64,000 nt of DNA from Streptomyces olivochromogenes (GCF_021538895.1 NZ_JADDRL010000007.1:62001-126000), one strand, 5' to 3'; shown: positions 1 to 9,225, numbered from the stretch's first letter. Made by a program: numbers and translations. Notes: generated from the letters alone by a model not told the origin.

Positions 1-900
1 CTGTCGGAGATCGGTGTCGGTCTCCGCCGCAATCTGACGATGACCTTCGCCGTGATCGTCTCCGTCGCCCTGTCCCTGGCCCTTTTCGGCGGCTCGCTCC
101 TGATGAGCGACCAGGTCACCACCATGAAGGGCTACTGGTACGACAAGGTCAACGTCTCGATCTTCCTCTGCAACAAGAGCGACGCCGAGTCGGACCCCAA
201 CTGCGCCAAGGGCGCGGTGACCGAGGACCAGAGGAAGCAGATCAAGGCCGACCTCGGCAAGATGACCGTGGTCGAGAAGGTCACGTACGAGTCCCAGGAC
301 GAGGCCTACAAGCACTACAAGGAGCAGTTCGGCGACTCCCCCCTGGCCAGCTCCCTCACGCCGGACCAGATGCAGGAGTCGTACCGGATCAAGCTCAAGG
401 ACCCGGAGAAGTACCAGGTCATCGCGACCGCCTTCGACGGGCGTGACGGTGTGCAGTCGGTGCAGGACCAGAAGGGCATCCTGGACAACCTCTTCGGGCT
501 GCTCAACGGCATGAACTGGGCCGCCCGGATGGTCATGGCGCTGATGCTGGTCGTCGCGCTCATGCTGATCGTCAACACCGTGCGCGTGTCCGCGTTCAGC
601 CGTCGGCGGGAGACCGGGATCATGCGCCTGGTCGGCGCCTCCGGCTTCTACATCCAGGCGCCGTTCATCGCGGAGGCCGCCGTCGCCGGACTGATCGGCG
701 GCACCGTGGCCTGCGGATTCCTGGTCCTGGCGCGATACTTCATCATCGACCACGGCCTGGCCCTGTCAGAAAAGCTGAACTTGATCAACTTCATCGGCTG
801 GGACGCCGTGTTGACCAAGTTGCCGCTGATTCTTGCCACCAGCCTGCTGATGCCCGCGCTTGCCGCATTCTTCGCGTTGCGCAAGTACCTGAAGGTGTGA
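1..900 (+). CDS. ftsX: Cell division ABC transporter permease FtsX (5' end cut by window)
   Basis: FtsX is the membrane partner of the FtsE ATPase. The pair couples septation to activation of peptidoglycan hydrolases. The reading frame is open from the first base of the window (LSEIGVGLRRNLTM...), so only a few N-terminal codons are missing; the first ATG inside the window, at 40, is probably internal. A first membrane segment (AVIVSVALSLALFGGSLL) is followed by an extracytoplasmic loop with a Cys pair (FLCNKSDAESDPNC). Three further membrane segments carry the FtsX/MacB motif around VRVSAFSRRRETGIMRLVGAS. The protein ends in FALRKYLKV, the usual end. FtsE should lie just upstream, outside the window. 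A strong hairpin follows the stop codon. Confidence 0.95.
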   Translation: MSEIGVGLRRNLTMTFAVIVSVALSLALFGGSLLMSDQVTTMKGYWYDKVNVSIFLCNKSDAESDPNCAKGAVTEDQRKQIKADLGKMTVVEKVTYESQDEAYKHYKEQFGDSPLASSLTPDQMQESYRIKLKDPEKYQVIATAFDGRDGVQSVQDQKGILDNLFGLLNGMNWAARMVMALMLVVALMLIVNTVRVSAFSRRRETGIMRLVGASGFYIQAPFIAEAAVAGLIGGTVACGFLVLARYFIIDHGLALSEKLNLINFIGWDAVLTKLPLILATSLLMPALAAFFALRKYLKV

Positions 901-911
901 CGCATGCCAAG

Positions 912-943
912 AGGGCCGTGCGGTCAACCGACCGTACGGCCCT
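912..943 (+). terminator. Hairpin terminator after ftsX
   Basis: A 13-bp stem (AGGGCCGTGCGGT with ACCGTACGGCCCT, one G-U pair) and a 6-nt loop lie 12 nt after the ftsX stop. Only a short T-poor tail follows, as is common in Streptomyces. It separates ftsEX from the protease gene. Confidence 0.7.
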
Positions 944-967
944 TCGCGTTGTCCTAGACTCACCCGC

Positions 968-2137
968 ATGTCAGGCCGTGACCTGTTCTGTCAGCCCCGC
1001 CGCATGAGCCGCGGGGCCGCCCTGACATTGGTCTTCGCCGGAGTGCTGGTGACCGGCGCCGCGACCGGCGCCTTCCCGGACCCCGGCCACACCGACCGGC
1101 GGGCGGAAGCGGGCGCGGCCCGTGCGGCCAGCCGCCACGACGCCGTCGAGAAGGCCGCCGCCGACGCCGTGGCCGACGGAACGTCCCCCATGGAGGCGGC
1201 CGAGCGCGCCGTCAGCCGCAGCGGGGACCGCTGGGCCGCCGTCTACTCCGAGGGCGAGTACGAGGAGTTCCAGGAGGCCCTCGACGGCGAGTACACCGGC
1301 GTCGGCCTGTGGGCCCGCCGCGAGCGCGACGGCCGTATCCAGGTGACCCGGGTGCAGTCCGGATCGCCCGCGGCCGCCGCCGGGATCCGCAAGGGCGACC
1401 GGCTGCGCGCCGTCGACGGCCGCAGCGTCGACGGGCGCCCGGTCACCGAGGTCGTCTCCTTACTGCGCGGTGACGCCGAGGACGCCCCCGCCGGCACCAC
1501 CGTCCGGCTCGGCCTGGAACGCGGCACGCGCGCGTGGGACGAGACCCTGCGCCGGGCCCGCCTGTCCACCGGCTCCGTCACCGTCAGCAAGCTCCCCGGC
1601 GCGGTCACCGTCATCAAGATCGCCGCCTTCACCAAGGGCTCCGGCGACGTCGTCCGCGCCGCCGTACGGCAGGCCCCGGCCGGCGCCGGGATCATCCTCG
1701 ACCTGCGCGGCAACTCCGGGGGCCTGGTCACCGAGGCCGCCACCACCGCCTCCGCCTTCCTCGACGGCGGCCTGGTCGCCACCTACGACGTCGAGGGCGA
1801 ACAGCGCGCCCTGCACGCCGAGCCCGGCGGCGACATCACCCGGCCCCTGGTCGCGGTCGTCGACGGCGGCACCATGAGCGCGGCCGAGATGCTCACCGGC
1901 GCGCTCCAGGACCGCGGCCGCGCGGTCGTCGTGGGCTCCCGCACCTTCGGCAAGGGCTCCATCCAGATGCCCAGCCGGCTGCCCGACGGCTCCGTCGCCG
2001 AACTGACCGTGGGCCACTACCGCACCCCTTCCGGCCACGGCGTCGACGGCCGGGGCATCACCCCCGACCTGGAGGTCGACCGGGCGGCCATGCAGCGGGC
2101 CGAGACGGTGCTGAGCGGCCTGGGCGACCCGTCGTAG
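968..2137 (+). CDS. S41 family C-terminal processing peptidase, exported
   Basis: This is a 389-aa serine protease of the CtpA/S41 family, predicted to act outside the membrane. Residues 15-37 form a signal or anchor segment. Residues about 107-185 are a PDZ domain that binds substrate C-termini. The catalytic core follows with DLRGNSGG (245-252), the nucleophile Ser304 in GGTMSAAE and the general base Lys329 in RTFGKGS, which is the classic Ser-Lys dyad. The gene sits between ftsX and smpB, an order I recall as conserved in streptomycetes, so a role in envelope protein turnover is inferred. The ATG at 968 is used because it puts the basic N-terminus just before the hydrophobic segment. Confidence 0.9.
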   Translation: MSGRDLFCQPRRMSRGAALTLVFAGVLVTGAATGAFPDPGHTDRRAEAGAARAASRHDAVEKAAADAVADGTSPMEAAERAVSRSGDRWAAVYSEGEYEEFQEALDGEYTGVGLWARRERDGRIQVTRVQSGSPAAAAGIRKGDRLRAVDGRSVDGRPVTEVVSLLRGDAEDAPAGTTVRLGLERGTRAWDETLRRARLSTGSVTVSKLPGAVTVIKIAAFTKGSGDVVRAAVRQAPAGAGIILDLRGNSGGLVTEAATTASAFLDGGLVATYDVEGEQRALHAEPGGDITRPLVAVVDGGTMSAAEMLTGALQDRGRAVVVGSRTFGKGSIQMPSRLPDGSVAELTVGHYRTPSGHGVDGRGITPDLEVDRAAMQRAETVLSGLGDPS

Positions 2138-2200
2138 CGCCGCTCCCGGGTTTATCTGCTTCCCTCGCACCCCGTCCGTAGTGCGAAAATGGACGGCACT

Positions 2201-2755
2201 ATGGCCAAGGGAATGTACGTACCGACAGAGTCCCAGCAGAAGCAGCAGGGGACGGCCGCCAAAGCCAAGGACGGCGAGAAGGGCGGCAAGCGCAAGATCG
2301 TCGCGCAGAACAAGAAGGCGCGGCACGACTACGCGATCATTGACACCTACGAGGCCGGGCTCGTCCTGAGCGGCACCGAGGTGAAGTCGCTGCGTCAGGG
2401 CCGGGCCTCGCTGGTCGACGGCTTCGTGCAGATCGACGGGAACGAGGCGTGGCTGCACAACGCCCACATCCCCGAGTACAGCCAGGGCACCTGGACCAAC
2501 CACTCGGTGCGCCGCAAGCGCAAGCTGCTGCTGCACCGGGAAGAGATCGACAAGCTGGAGGCCAAGGCGCAGGAGACGGGCCACACCATCGTGCCCCTCG
2601 CCCTGTACTTCAAGGACGGCCGGGCCAAGGCCGAGATCGCCCTCGCCCGAGGCAAGAAGGAGTACGACAAGCGGCAGACGCTGCGTGAGCAGCAGGACCG
2701 CCGGGAGTCCGCGCGCGCCATCGCGGCGGCGAAGCGCAAGCAGCGGGGCGCGTAG
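2201..2755 (+). CDS. smpB: SsrA-binding protein SmpB
   Basis: SmpB binds the tRNA-like end of tmRNA and escorts it to stalled ribosomes. The core ([38 protein letters not shown]) and the basic tail ([31 protein letters not shown]) are both present. The start is uncertain. ATGs occur at 2189, 2201 and 2213; 2201 is chosen as a compromise, and 2213 (MYVPTES) matches how I recall other Streptomyces proteins beginning. None has a strong ribosome binding site, so a leaderless or weakly initiated mRNA is possible. The RNA partner ssrA begins about 110 nt downstream. Confidence 0.95.
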   Translation: MAKGMYVPTESQQKQQGTAAKAKDGEKGGKRKIVAQNKKARHDYAIIDTYEAGLVLSGTEVKSLRQGRASLVDGFVQIDGNEAWLHNAHIPEYSQGTWTNHSVRRKRKLLLHREEIDKLEAKAQETGHTIVPLALYFKDGRAKAEIALARGKKEYDKRQTLREQQDRRESARAIAAAKRKQRGA

Positions 2756-2781
2756 CCGCGTACGGGTCGCCAGGAATACGC

Positions 2782-2811
2782 TGGCACGGACCTGCGTTGT
2801 TCACGTAGGAT
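2782..2811 (+). promoter_or_regulatory. Probable ssrA promoter
   Basis: TAGGAT at 2806-2811 fits the Streptomyces -10 consensus. TGGCAC about 18 nt upstream is a weak -35. The interval to the mature tmRNA 5' end holds a small hairpin (AGAGGG/CCCTCT, 2828-2845) that would lie in the precursor leader. Confidence 0.4.
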
Positions 2812-2868
2812 GGCCCTGCACTCCACAGAGGGTGCGCGCCCTCTCCGGAGGGATTGAAAAAACAACAT

Positions 2869-3273
2869 GGGGATGATCGGTTTCGACAGCGGCTGTCGAA
2901 GCAGGGGAAGCGTGTCGAGGAAGCGGCCATGATCTCGTAAACCACAGGCCGAAAAAAATAATCGCCACTGTTAAGAGCGATTCTCCCAAGGCGACGCAGT
3001 TCGCCCTCGCTGCCTGATCTAGGTAGTTAGGCGACTGCCCCTTACTCAGGGGAGTGTCAGCCCGGGGCTGTTCCCGACCCGGATCCTGGCATCAGCTAGG
3101 GGACTAAACCTTGATCCCGGTCACGGGGTGAAGAGGGAAATCAAACAGTGACTGGGCCCGTCGGAGACTTGTCCGCGTGATCTCCGGGGCCGAGAAAATC
3201 GAAGCGGACTGCACACGGAGAAGCCCTGATTCCGCACCGTTGGACGCGGGTTCGATTCCCGCCATCTCCACAA
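2869..3273 (+). ncRNA. ssrA: Transfer-messenger RNA (tmRNA)
   Basis: The 5' end GGGGATG pairs with CATCTCC at 3263-3269 to form the tRNA-like acceptor stem, and the T-arm GCGGGTTCGATTCCCGC precedes it. The 5' tRNA-like segment (GGTTTCGACAG) is canonical. The resume codon is GCC at 2964 and the tag reads ATVKSDSPKATQFALAA with TGA at 3015-3017, ending in the ALAA degradation signal. After the discriminator A the genome reads CAA, so the full CCA is not encoded. Its position beside smpB is conserved. A 14-bp terminator stem follows. Confidence 0.95.
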
Positions 3274-3286
3274 TTCCCATGTAACC

Positions 3287-3321
3287 GAGGGCCCGGTGGT
3301 CGTACAGACCACCGGGCCCTC
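3287..3321. terminator. Bidirectional terminator between ssrA and the MFS gene
   Basis: A perfect 14-bp stem (GAGGGCCCGGTGGT / ACCACCGGGCCCTC) with a 7-nt loop lies between the tmRNA 3' end and the stop codon of the convergent MFS gene at 3335. It can serve both. Confidence 0.8.
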
Positions 3322-3334
3322 GGCGTGTGCGCCC

Positions 3335-4609
3335 TCAGCGAGGGCTGCGGACTTCTTGATGGTCTCGAAGGCCTCGACGGCTTCGTTGGCCGGGCTGCTG
3401 TGGCCGGCCCGGCTGCCCTGGCTTGAGCGAACGGAGTTTCTCCGCCGCGGTGTTGATCGCGAAGGACGCGGCCGCCGCCGCGACCGGTACCGCGAAGCCC
3501 GTCGCCGGCGAGGCATGCTCCGCCGTCCACCCGCCGAGCGCCGAACCGCAGGCTATGCCGACGAGCAGACCGGTGACGACGAGGCTCATGCCCTCGTTCA
3601 ACCGGTCCTGCGGTGTCCGGCGCTGCACCAGCGTCATCGCGGTCACCATCGTCGGGGCCGTCGCCATCCCCGCCACGAGCAGCGCCGCCGCCAGCGCCCA
3701 CAGGGAACCGACCGTGCGCGCGGCCAGCAGCGGCAGCGACATCAGCACCGTCATCGCGAGCAGGCACCGGGACAGCCGGGGGTCGGCCGGCTTCAGTGCC
3801 CCGTACAGCAGGCCCGCCGCGCAGGAGCCGGCCGCCTGGAGCGCGAGTACCGCCCCGGCCGCCGAGCGGTGCCCCTGCCCGTCGGCGTAGGCGATCGTGA
3901 CGACCTCCATCGAGCCGAACACCGCGCCGGTGGCGACGTAGCAGGCCAGCAGCGGCGGGATGCCGGGGCTGCGCAGCGGCGACGCGGCCCGGCTGTGTGC
4001 CCGGGGCGGGGGCTCGGTCGCGCGCTGGGCGGTGAACACCAGCATTCCCGCGAGGAGCAGCACCGCCCCAGTCAGGGTCCCCGCCTCCGGGAAGAAGGTC
4101 CCGGTCAGGAAGGACGCCAGGACCGGCCCGAGCATGAAGCACAGCTCGTCGGCGGCCTGCTCGAAGGAGTTCGCGGTGTGCAGGGCGTCCGGGTCGTCCC
4201 GCAGCAGATGGGCCCAGCGGGCGCGGGACAGGCCGCCGATGTTCGGGGTGGACGCGGTGGCGACGTACGCGGCGAACAGGGTCCAGTCGGGGGCGTCGTA
4301 GCGCACGCACAGCAGCAGCGCGAGGCTGGCGAGCACGGCGATGACCGTGGCGGGCACGGCGACCCGGGCCTGCCCGTACCGGTCGACGAGCCGCGCGACC
4401 GCGGGCCCGGCCACCGCCATCGCCGCGAGCCCCGTCGCGGTGACGGCGCCGGCGAGGGCGTACGACCCCCGCGCACCAGCGATCATCACCACCGCGCTCA
4501 CGCCGAACATCCCGATGGGCAGGCGGGCGATCAGATTGCCGACGGTGAACGCGCGGGTGCCGGGGCGGGCGAAGAGGCGTCGGTACGGAGTCATGCGCAG
4601 CTGGGACAT
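3335..4609 (-). CDS. MFS transporter
   Basis: A 424-aa major facilitator protein with about twelve hydrophobic segments spread over residues 15-395. A positively charged loop after the second segment (ARLVDRYGQARV) resembles MFS motif A. The C-terminal tail is rich in Pro, Gln and Arg and is not membrane-like. No substrate can be read from the sequence. It is transcribed divergently from a LysR regulator 84 bp away, the common arrangement for a regulator and its target exporter, so drug or metabolite efflux under LysR control is likely but inferred. Confidence 0.85.
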   Translation of the reverse strand: MSQLRMTPYRRLFARPGTRAFTVGNLIARLPIGMFGVSAVVMIAGARGSYALAGAVTATGLAAMAVAGPAVARLVDRYGQARVAVPATVIAVLASLALLLCVRYDAPDWTLFAAYVATASTPNIGGLSRARWAHLLRDDPDALHTANSFEQAADELCFMLGPVLASFLTGTFFPEAGTLTGAVLLLAGMLVFTAQRATEPPPRAHSRAASPLRSPGIPPLLACYVATGAVFGSMEVVTIAYADGQGHRSAAGAVLALQAAGSCAAGLLYGALKPADPRLSRCLLAMTVLMSLPLLAARTVGSLWALAAALLVAGMATAPTMVTAMTLVQRRTPQDRLNEGMSLVVTGLLVGIACGSALGGWTAEHASPATGFAVPVAAAAASFAINTAAEKLRSLKPGQPGRPQQPGQRSRRGLRDHQEVRSPR

Positions 4610-4693
4610 GGATCCACGGTCGCCCCGAGTGGATCAAGGGGTCCAACACCTTCTCCGTACCGATTCACGCACTCCTGTTGTAAGTTCGCCCGC

Positions 4694-5665
4694 ATGCCTG
4701 CGCCCGCTCACCTCGATCCCCGCCTCCTGCGCGCCTTCGTCACCGTCGCCGAGGAGCTCCACTTCACCCGGGCCGCCGCCCGCATGTACCTCGCCCAGCA
4801 GGCGCTCAGCCGGGACGTGCGGCGGCTGGAGCGGGAGTTGGGCGCCGAGCTGTTCGTCCGCACCACCCGGCAGGTGACGCTGACCGCCGACGGCGAGCGG
4901 CTGCTGCCGCACGCCCGCCGGGTGCTCGACGCGCAGGACGACCTCCTCGCCGCGTTCGGGCAGGCTCGGCCCCTGCTGGTCGACCTCAACTCCCCGGGCC
5001 TGGCCACCGGCCGCCGGGTGCTGTACCGAGCCCGCGAACTCGCCCCCGACTGCGAGCTGATGGCCCGCTACGAGAGCGGTCTGACCGGGGCGGCGGCCGA
5101 GTTGCTCGCGGGCCGCCTCGACGCGTCCTTCGGACGGTTCGCGGGCCTGGCGCCGGCGCTGCGGGCCGGCCTCGCGCACCAGCCCGTCCGGTACGAGCCG
5201 ATGGCCGTCGTCCTGCCCGAGGACCATCCGCTGGCGTCGCTGGAGGCGGTGCCGCTGGCCGCGCTCGCCGGGGAGTCCGTGTACGCCGGCGCCGGGAACC
5301 CGCGCACCCCCGAGTGGACCGACCTGGCCCATCGCCTCTTCGAGGGACGTGGCATACGCGTCGCGTCACCCCTTCCGCTGGCCGTCGGGGGCGAGGAGTT
5401 CGAGCGGATCATGGCGAAGACCCGGAACCCGATCCTCACCGTGGTGGACTTTCCGGCCATGCCGCGGACCGTCCAGCGTCCCCTCGTCGACCCGGTCCCC
5501 TTGTCGCCCGTGTCACTCGTGTGGCGAAAGGGGCTGGTGCATCCCGGATTCGATGCGCTTCGACGGGCAGCTACCGAGATCGCCCTCGCCGAGGGGTGGC
5601 TTGACCGGCCCGCCGAGGGATGGATTCCGGACACCGATGAAAGTGTGATGTCGGTCCACAAATGA
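4694..5665 (+). CDS. LysR-family transcriptional regulator
   Basis: A 323-aa LysR-type regulator. The winged helix-turn-helix is at residues about 5-65 (LLRAFVTVAEELHFTRAAARMYLAQQALSRDVRRLE), followed by the effector-binding domain. The frame is open far upstream, over the MFS gene, but that extension is antisense to a real gene; ATG 4694 puts the helix-turn-helix at the usual place. It is divergent from the MFS gene, whose expression it probably controls from the shared 84-bp gap. Confidence 0.88.
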   Translation: MPAPAHLDPRLLRAFVTVAEELHFTRAAARMYLAQQALSRDVRRLERELGAELFVRTTRQVTLTADGERLLPHARRVLDAQDDLLAAFGQARPLLVDLNSPGLATGRRVLYRARELAPDCELMARYESGLTGAAAELLAGRLDASFGRFAGLAPALRAGLAHQPVRYEPMAVVLPEDHPLASLEAVPLAALAGESVYAGAGNPRTPEWTDLAHRLFEGRGIRVASPLPLAVGGEEFERIMAKTRNPILTVVDFPAMPRTVQRPLVDPVPLSPVSLVWRKGLVHPGFDALRRAATEIALAEGWLDRPAEGWIPDTDESVMSVHK

Positions 5666-5821
5666 GACACGGCGACGGCGCGTCCCTCACGTGCGATACA
5701 TTCTTGGCCCGGGCACGGTGTGGTAAGGGGGGCGCTCGGGCCGGGTGGGGGCCTGGTCCGGTCGACGGGTGCTCGGTGTCGTCAGCGCACCCGGAACGGT
5801 CCCGTGGGGGGATGTGCGCGC

Positions 5822-7024
5822 GTGAAAAAGTGGCGAGAAGACGCCCAACCGGAATGGCCCGATGATCCATCAGGGACCCCGGACATGCCGGTGACGGGTG
5901 GAGACACCCGGGCGGTCCCGGAAACCGGAGGAGCCGGTGCCTTTCGGCCAGGACGGGGTCCTGGGCCGACGGGGGAGGGAGCCCTTCCGGAGACGGAGAT
6001 CCTGGGCTTCGACAGACGCCTTGGCTTCGACGGACCTGTCGGCTCGGCCAGACCTCTTGGCTCGGCCAGACCTTTTGGCTCCGACAGACCTGTGGGCTCC
6101 GACAGACCTCTTGGCTCCGACAGCCGTAACGCCTCCGAGCTGAGACGGTCCGCCACGGTCACCACCCGGCCCATGGGGTCCCTCCGCGATCCCTGGGACG
6201 AACCCGCCGCCAACGGCACCGCCGGCTCGCCGAACCACGACCCGCATGAAGTGACCGTTCAGCTCGACGCCGTGCAGATCGGGGACATACAGCAACTCGG
6301 GGACGTACAGGAGCTCGGGGACGTCCGGCTGAGCCCGGCCGAGGGTGCCGCGCGCCCGGTGGGCCAGGAGGGCTCCGACGGGCCGGTCTTCGTCGACGAG
6401 TCCGGCCGCCGCAGCCGCCGCTTCCGCCGGCTCGGCATGGCCATCGCCGGCGCCTGCGCGGTCTACGCCGTCGTCATCGTCGTCACGGTCCTCTCCGGCA
6501 GCTCCGACGCGCCCTGGCTGCCCGTGCCGGGCCAGAACGAGGACAAGCCCGCGAGCCAGGTCGACAACGCCCCGCTGCCCACCGACTCGGCCCGGCCGTC
6601 CGACAGGGGCAGCGCCTCGCCCGGCGCGAGCCCGGTCCTGAGCGACGGTACGACCCCGTCGGCCGGCTCCGACGCGAGCGCGCCCGGCATCAGCGCCGGC
6701 GCGGTCGACCCGGGAGCCACCACCGAGCCGCGGCCGACGGCCACGAAGACCACCGCCGGAACGGGCGGCAGCGGCATCGGCGGCGGTTCGTCCACGCACC
6801 CCAAGCCCTCCGCGGACCCGACCACCTCGGCCTCGCCCGACCCGAGCGGTCCGGCCGAGGGCTCCATCAGCCCCTCGGAGTCCCCGGCCGGTGACGGCTC
6901 CGGCGCCGGAACAGGTGCGGGCACCGGCTCGGTGGCCGAGGCAGCCGTCCCCCTGACGCCCATCGCCGAGGAGCCGGGCGCCTCCGCCTCCTCCGGCCCC
7001 ATGTCCAGGGAGCACACCCTCTGA
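5822..7024 (+). CDS. matA: MatA, membrane protein of the mat (hyphal aggregation) locus
   Basis: A 400-aa protein read from GTG 5822, preceded by a G-rich ribosome binding site at 5806-5811. Residues 1-200 are disordered and contain seven hexapeptides of the type GSDRPL encoded by an 18-bp tandem repeat, then GDIQQLGDVQELGDV. One membrane helix lies at about 205-225 (GMAIAGACAVYAVVIVVTVL). The outer half is Ser/Thr/Pro-rich and low complexity. The ATG of matB overlaps its stop (TGATG). Place and form fit S. coelicolor SCO2963 (matA), needed with matB for poly-beta-1,6-N-acetylglucosamine and pellet formation; the identity rests on synteny and architecture. Confidence 0.75.
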   Translation: MKKWREDAQPEWPDDPSGTPDMPVTGGDTRAVPETGGAGAFRPGRGPGPTGEGALPETEILGFDRRLGFDGPVGSARPLGSARPFGSDRPVGSDRPLGSDSRNASELRRSATVTTRPMGSLRDPWDEPAANGTAGSPNHDPHEVTVQLDAVQIGDIQQLGDVQELGDVRLSPAEGAARPVGQEGSDGPVFVDESGRRSRRFRRLGMAIAGACAVYAVVIVVTVLSGSSDAPWLPVPGQNEDKPASQVDNAPLPTDSARPSDRGSASPGASPVLSDGTTPSAGSDASAPGISAGAVDPGATTEPRPTATKTTAGTGGSGIGGGSSTHPKPSADPTTSASPDPSGPAEGSISPSESPAGDGSGAGTGAGTGSVAEAAVPLTPIAEEPGASASSGPMSREHTL

Positions 7025-9225
7025 TGGCATCCCGCACCAGCCGTCACGGCTCCGCGCCCGGAGCCCTCGACGGCTCCCCGCGCCGACGCCTGCCCATGCG
7101 CCTGCTGCTGCCGCTGCTCGTCCTCCTCGCCCTGATGGCGATGCTGATGCTGCGCGGCTACGTCCACAGCGAGATCCTCGCCGACCACCGCGTCCGGCCC
7201 GAGGCCTCCGCCGCCAAGGTGCCGGACAAGATCCTGGACGGCGGCCCGGTCATCGACACCCGCAGCGGGCGGACGACCAGCCTGCGCGTCCCCGCGCACC
7301 ACCTCGTCCTCACCTTCGACGACGGCCCCGACCCCACCTGGACCCCGAAGGTCCTGGACGTCCTGAAGAAGCACCACGCGCACGCCGTCTTCTTCGTCAC
7401 CGGCACCATGACCTCCCGCTACCCGGACCTGGTCAAGCGCATGGTGGCCGAGGGCCACGAGGTCGGCCTGCACACCTTCAACCACCCCGACCTCTCCTAC
7501 CAGTCCACCAAGCGCGTCGACTGGGAGCTGTCCCAGAACCAGCTCGCGATCACCGGAGCCGCCGGGATCCGCACCTCCCTCTTCCGGCCCCCGTACTCCT
7601 CCTTCGCCGACGCCATGGACGACAAGTCCTGGCCGGTGACCGAGTACATCGGCACCCGCGGCTACATCACCGTCGTCAACGACACCGACAGCGAGGACTG
7701 GAAGAAGCCCGGCGTCGACGAGATCATCCGCCGCGCCACCCCGCACGGCGGCAAGGGCGCCATCGTCCTGATGCACGACTCCGGCGGCGACCGGCACCAG
7801 ACCGTGCGGGCCCTCGACACCTTCCTGCCGACGCTCCAGCGGCAGGGCTACGAGTTCGACAACCTCACCGAGGCCCTGGACGCGCCCAGCGCGCACACCC
7901 CGGTGACCGGCCTCGACCTGTGGCAGGGCAAGGCGTGGATCTTCCTGGTCCAGGCCTCCGACAACGTCACCGGAGTGCTGGTGGTCGCCCTCGCGGTGAT
8001 CGGGTCCCTGGTCATCGGCCGCTTCGTCCTGATGCTGGTGCTGTCGGCGGCGCACGCCCGCCGGGTGCGGCGGCGCGGCTTCAGCTGGGGCCCGCCGGTC
8101 ACCGAACCGGTCTCGGTCCTCGTGCCCGCGTACAACGAGGCCAAGTGCATCGAGAACACGGTCCGCTCGCTGATGGCGAGCGAGCACCCCATCGAGATCC
8201 TCGTCGTCGACGACGGCTCGACGGACGGCACGGCCCGCGTCGTGGAGGCGATGGGCCTGCCGAACGTACGGGTGGTCCGGCAGCTGAACGCGGGCAAGCC
8301 GGCCGCGCTCAACCGGGGCCTGGCGAACGCCCGTCACGACCTGATCGTGATGATGGACGGCGACACGGTCTTCGAACCCGCCACGGTCGGGGAACTGGTG
8401 CAGCCCTTCGCCGACCCGCGGGTCGGCGCGGTGGCCGGCAACGCCAAGGTCGGCAACCGCGACTCCCTGATCGGCGCCTGGCAGCACATCGAGTACGTGA
8501 TGGGCTTCAACCTCGACCGCCGTATGTACGACCTGCTGCGCTGCATGCCGACGATCCCTGGCGCGGTGGGCGCGTTCCGGCGCTCGGCCCTCGAACGGGT
8601 CGGCGGCATGAGCGACGACACGCTCGCCGAGGACACCGACATCACGATGGCGATGCACCGCGACGGCTGGCGCGTCGTCTACGCCGAGAACGCCCGCGCC
8701 TGGACCGAGGCGCCGGAGACGGTCCAGCAGCTGTGGTCCCAGCGCTACCGCTGGTCGTACGGGACCATGCAGGCGATCTGGAAGCACCGCCGCGCCCTCG
8801 TGGACAAGGGCCCGTCGGGCCGCTTCGGCCGGGTGGGCCTGCCGCTGGTCTCCCTGTTCATGGTGGTGGCCCCGCTGCTGGCCCCCCTGATCGACGTGTT
8901 CCTCCTGTACGGAGTGATCTTCGGTCCCACCCAGAAGACGATCCTGGCCTGGCTGGGCGTCCTGGCGATCCAGGTCGTCTGCGCGGCCTACGCCTTCCGG
9001 CTGGACCGGGAACGCATGACCCACCTCGTCTCGCTGCCCCTGCAGCAGATCCTCTACCGCCAGCTCATGTACGTCGTCCTGCTCCAGTCCTGGATCACGG
9101 CCCTCACCGGCGGCCGCCTGCGCTGGCAGAAACTCCGCCGTACGGGCGTCGTGGAGGCCCCCGGAGGCCTGATCCCGCGCCAGCCGACACGGGCCGGGAG
9201 CGGGGATCGGAGGCCGGTGGGATGA
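7024..9225 (+). CDS. matB: MatB, polysaccharide deacetylase-glycosyltransferase fusion
   Basis: A 733-aa membrane enzyme. After an N-terminal helix (24-45) comes a NodB deacetylase domain: FDDGP at 98-102, metal-binding HTFNH at 150-154 and RPPYS at 188-192. A membrane helix near 325-345 leads into a GT2 glycosyltransferase from about 360 (VSVLVPAYNE, VVDDGSTDGT, EDTDITM near 536, QRYRW near 573), then C-terminal membrane helices. The build fits a processive beta-1,6-GlcNAc synthase fused to its own deacetylase, as reported for MatB (SCO2962). It is translationally coupled to matA and to the acyltransferase gene, which overlaps it by ATGA. Confidence 0.88.
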   Translation: MASRTSRHGSAPGALDGSPRRRLPMRLLLPLLVLLALMAMLMLRGYVHSEILADHRVRPEASAAKVPDKILDGGPVIDTRSGRTTSLRVPAHHLVLTFDDGPDPTWTPKVLDVLKKHHAHAVFFVTGTMTSRYPDLVKRMVAEGHEVGLHTFNHPDLSYQSTKRVDWELSQNQLAITGAAGIRTSLFRPPYSSFADAMDDKSWPVTEYIGTRGYITVVNDTDSEDWKKPGVDEIIRRATPHGGKGAIVLMHDSGGDRHQTVRALDTFLPTLQRQGYEFDNLTEALDAPSAHTPVTGLDLWQGKAWIFLVQASDNVTGVLVVALAVIGSLVIGRFVLMLVLSAAHARRVRRRGFSWGPPVTEPVSVLVPAYNEAKCIENTVRSLMASEHPIEILVVDDGSTDGTARVVEAMGLPNVRVVRQLNAGKPAALNRGLANARHDLIVMMDGDTVFEPATVGELVQPFADPRVGAVAGNAKVGNRDSLIGAWQHIEYVMGFNLDRRMYDLLRCMPTIPGAVGAFRRSALERVGGMSDDTLAEDTDITMAMHRDGWRVVYAENARAWTEAPETVQQLWSQRYRWSYGTMQAIWKHRRALVDKGPSGRFGRVGLPLVSLFMVVAPLLAPLIDVFLLYGVIFGPTQKTILAWLGVLAIQVVCAAYAFRLDRERMTHLVSLPLQQILYRQLMYVVLLQSWITALTGGRLRWQKLRRTGVVEAPGGLIPRQPTRAGSGDRRPVG

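Noticed and set aside
1460-2584. Long minus-strand frame across the protease and smpB genes
   Set aside because: It is antisense to two well-supported genes, is Gly/Ala/Val-rich in the way expected of mirror frames in high-GC DNA, and shows no domain.
3296-4693. N-terminal extension of the LysR frame over the MFS gene
   Set aside because: The stretch is Arg/Gln/Gly nonsense antisense to the MFS gene; the LysR fold begins right at ATG 4694.
6463-9024. 853-aa minus-strand frame opposite matA and matB
   Set aside because: His/Gln/Asp-rich mirror composition and no motif; matB on the plus strand is unmistakable.
7920-9221. Upstream extension of the acyltransferase frame through matB
   Set aside because: Arg/Pro/Gly-rich shadow of matB; the membrane protein starts at ATG 9222 with an ATGA overlap.
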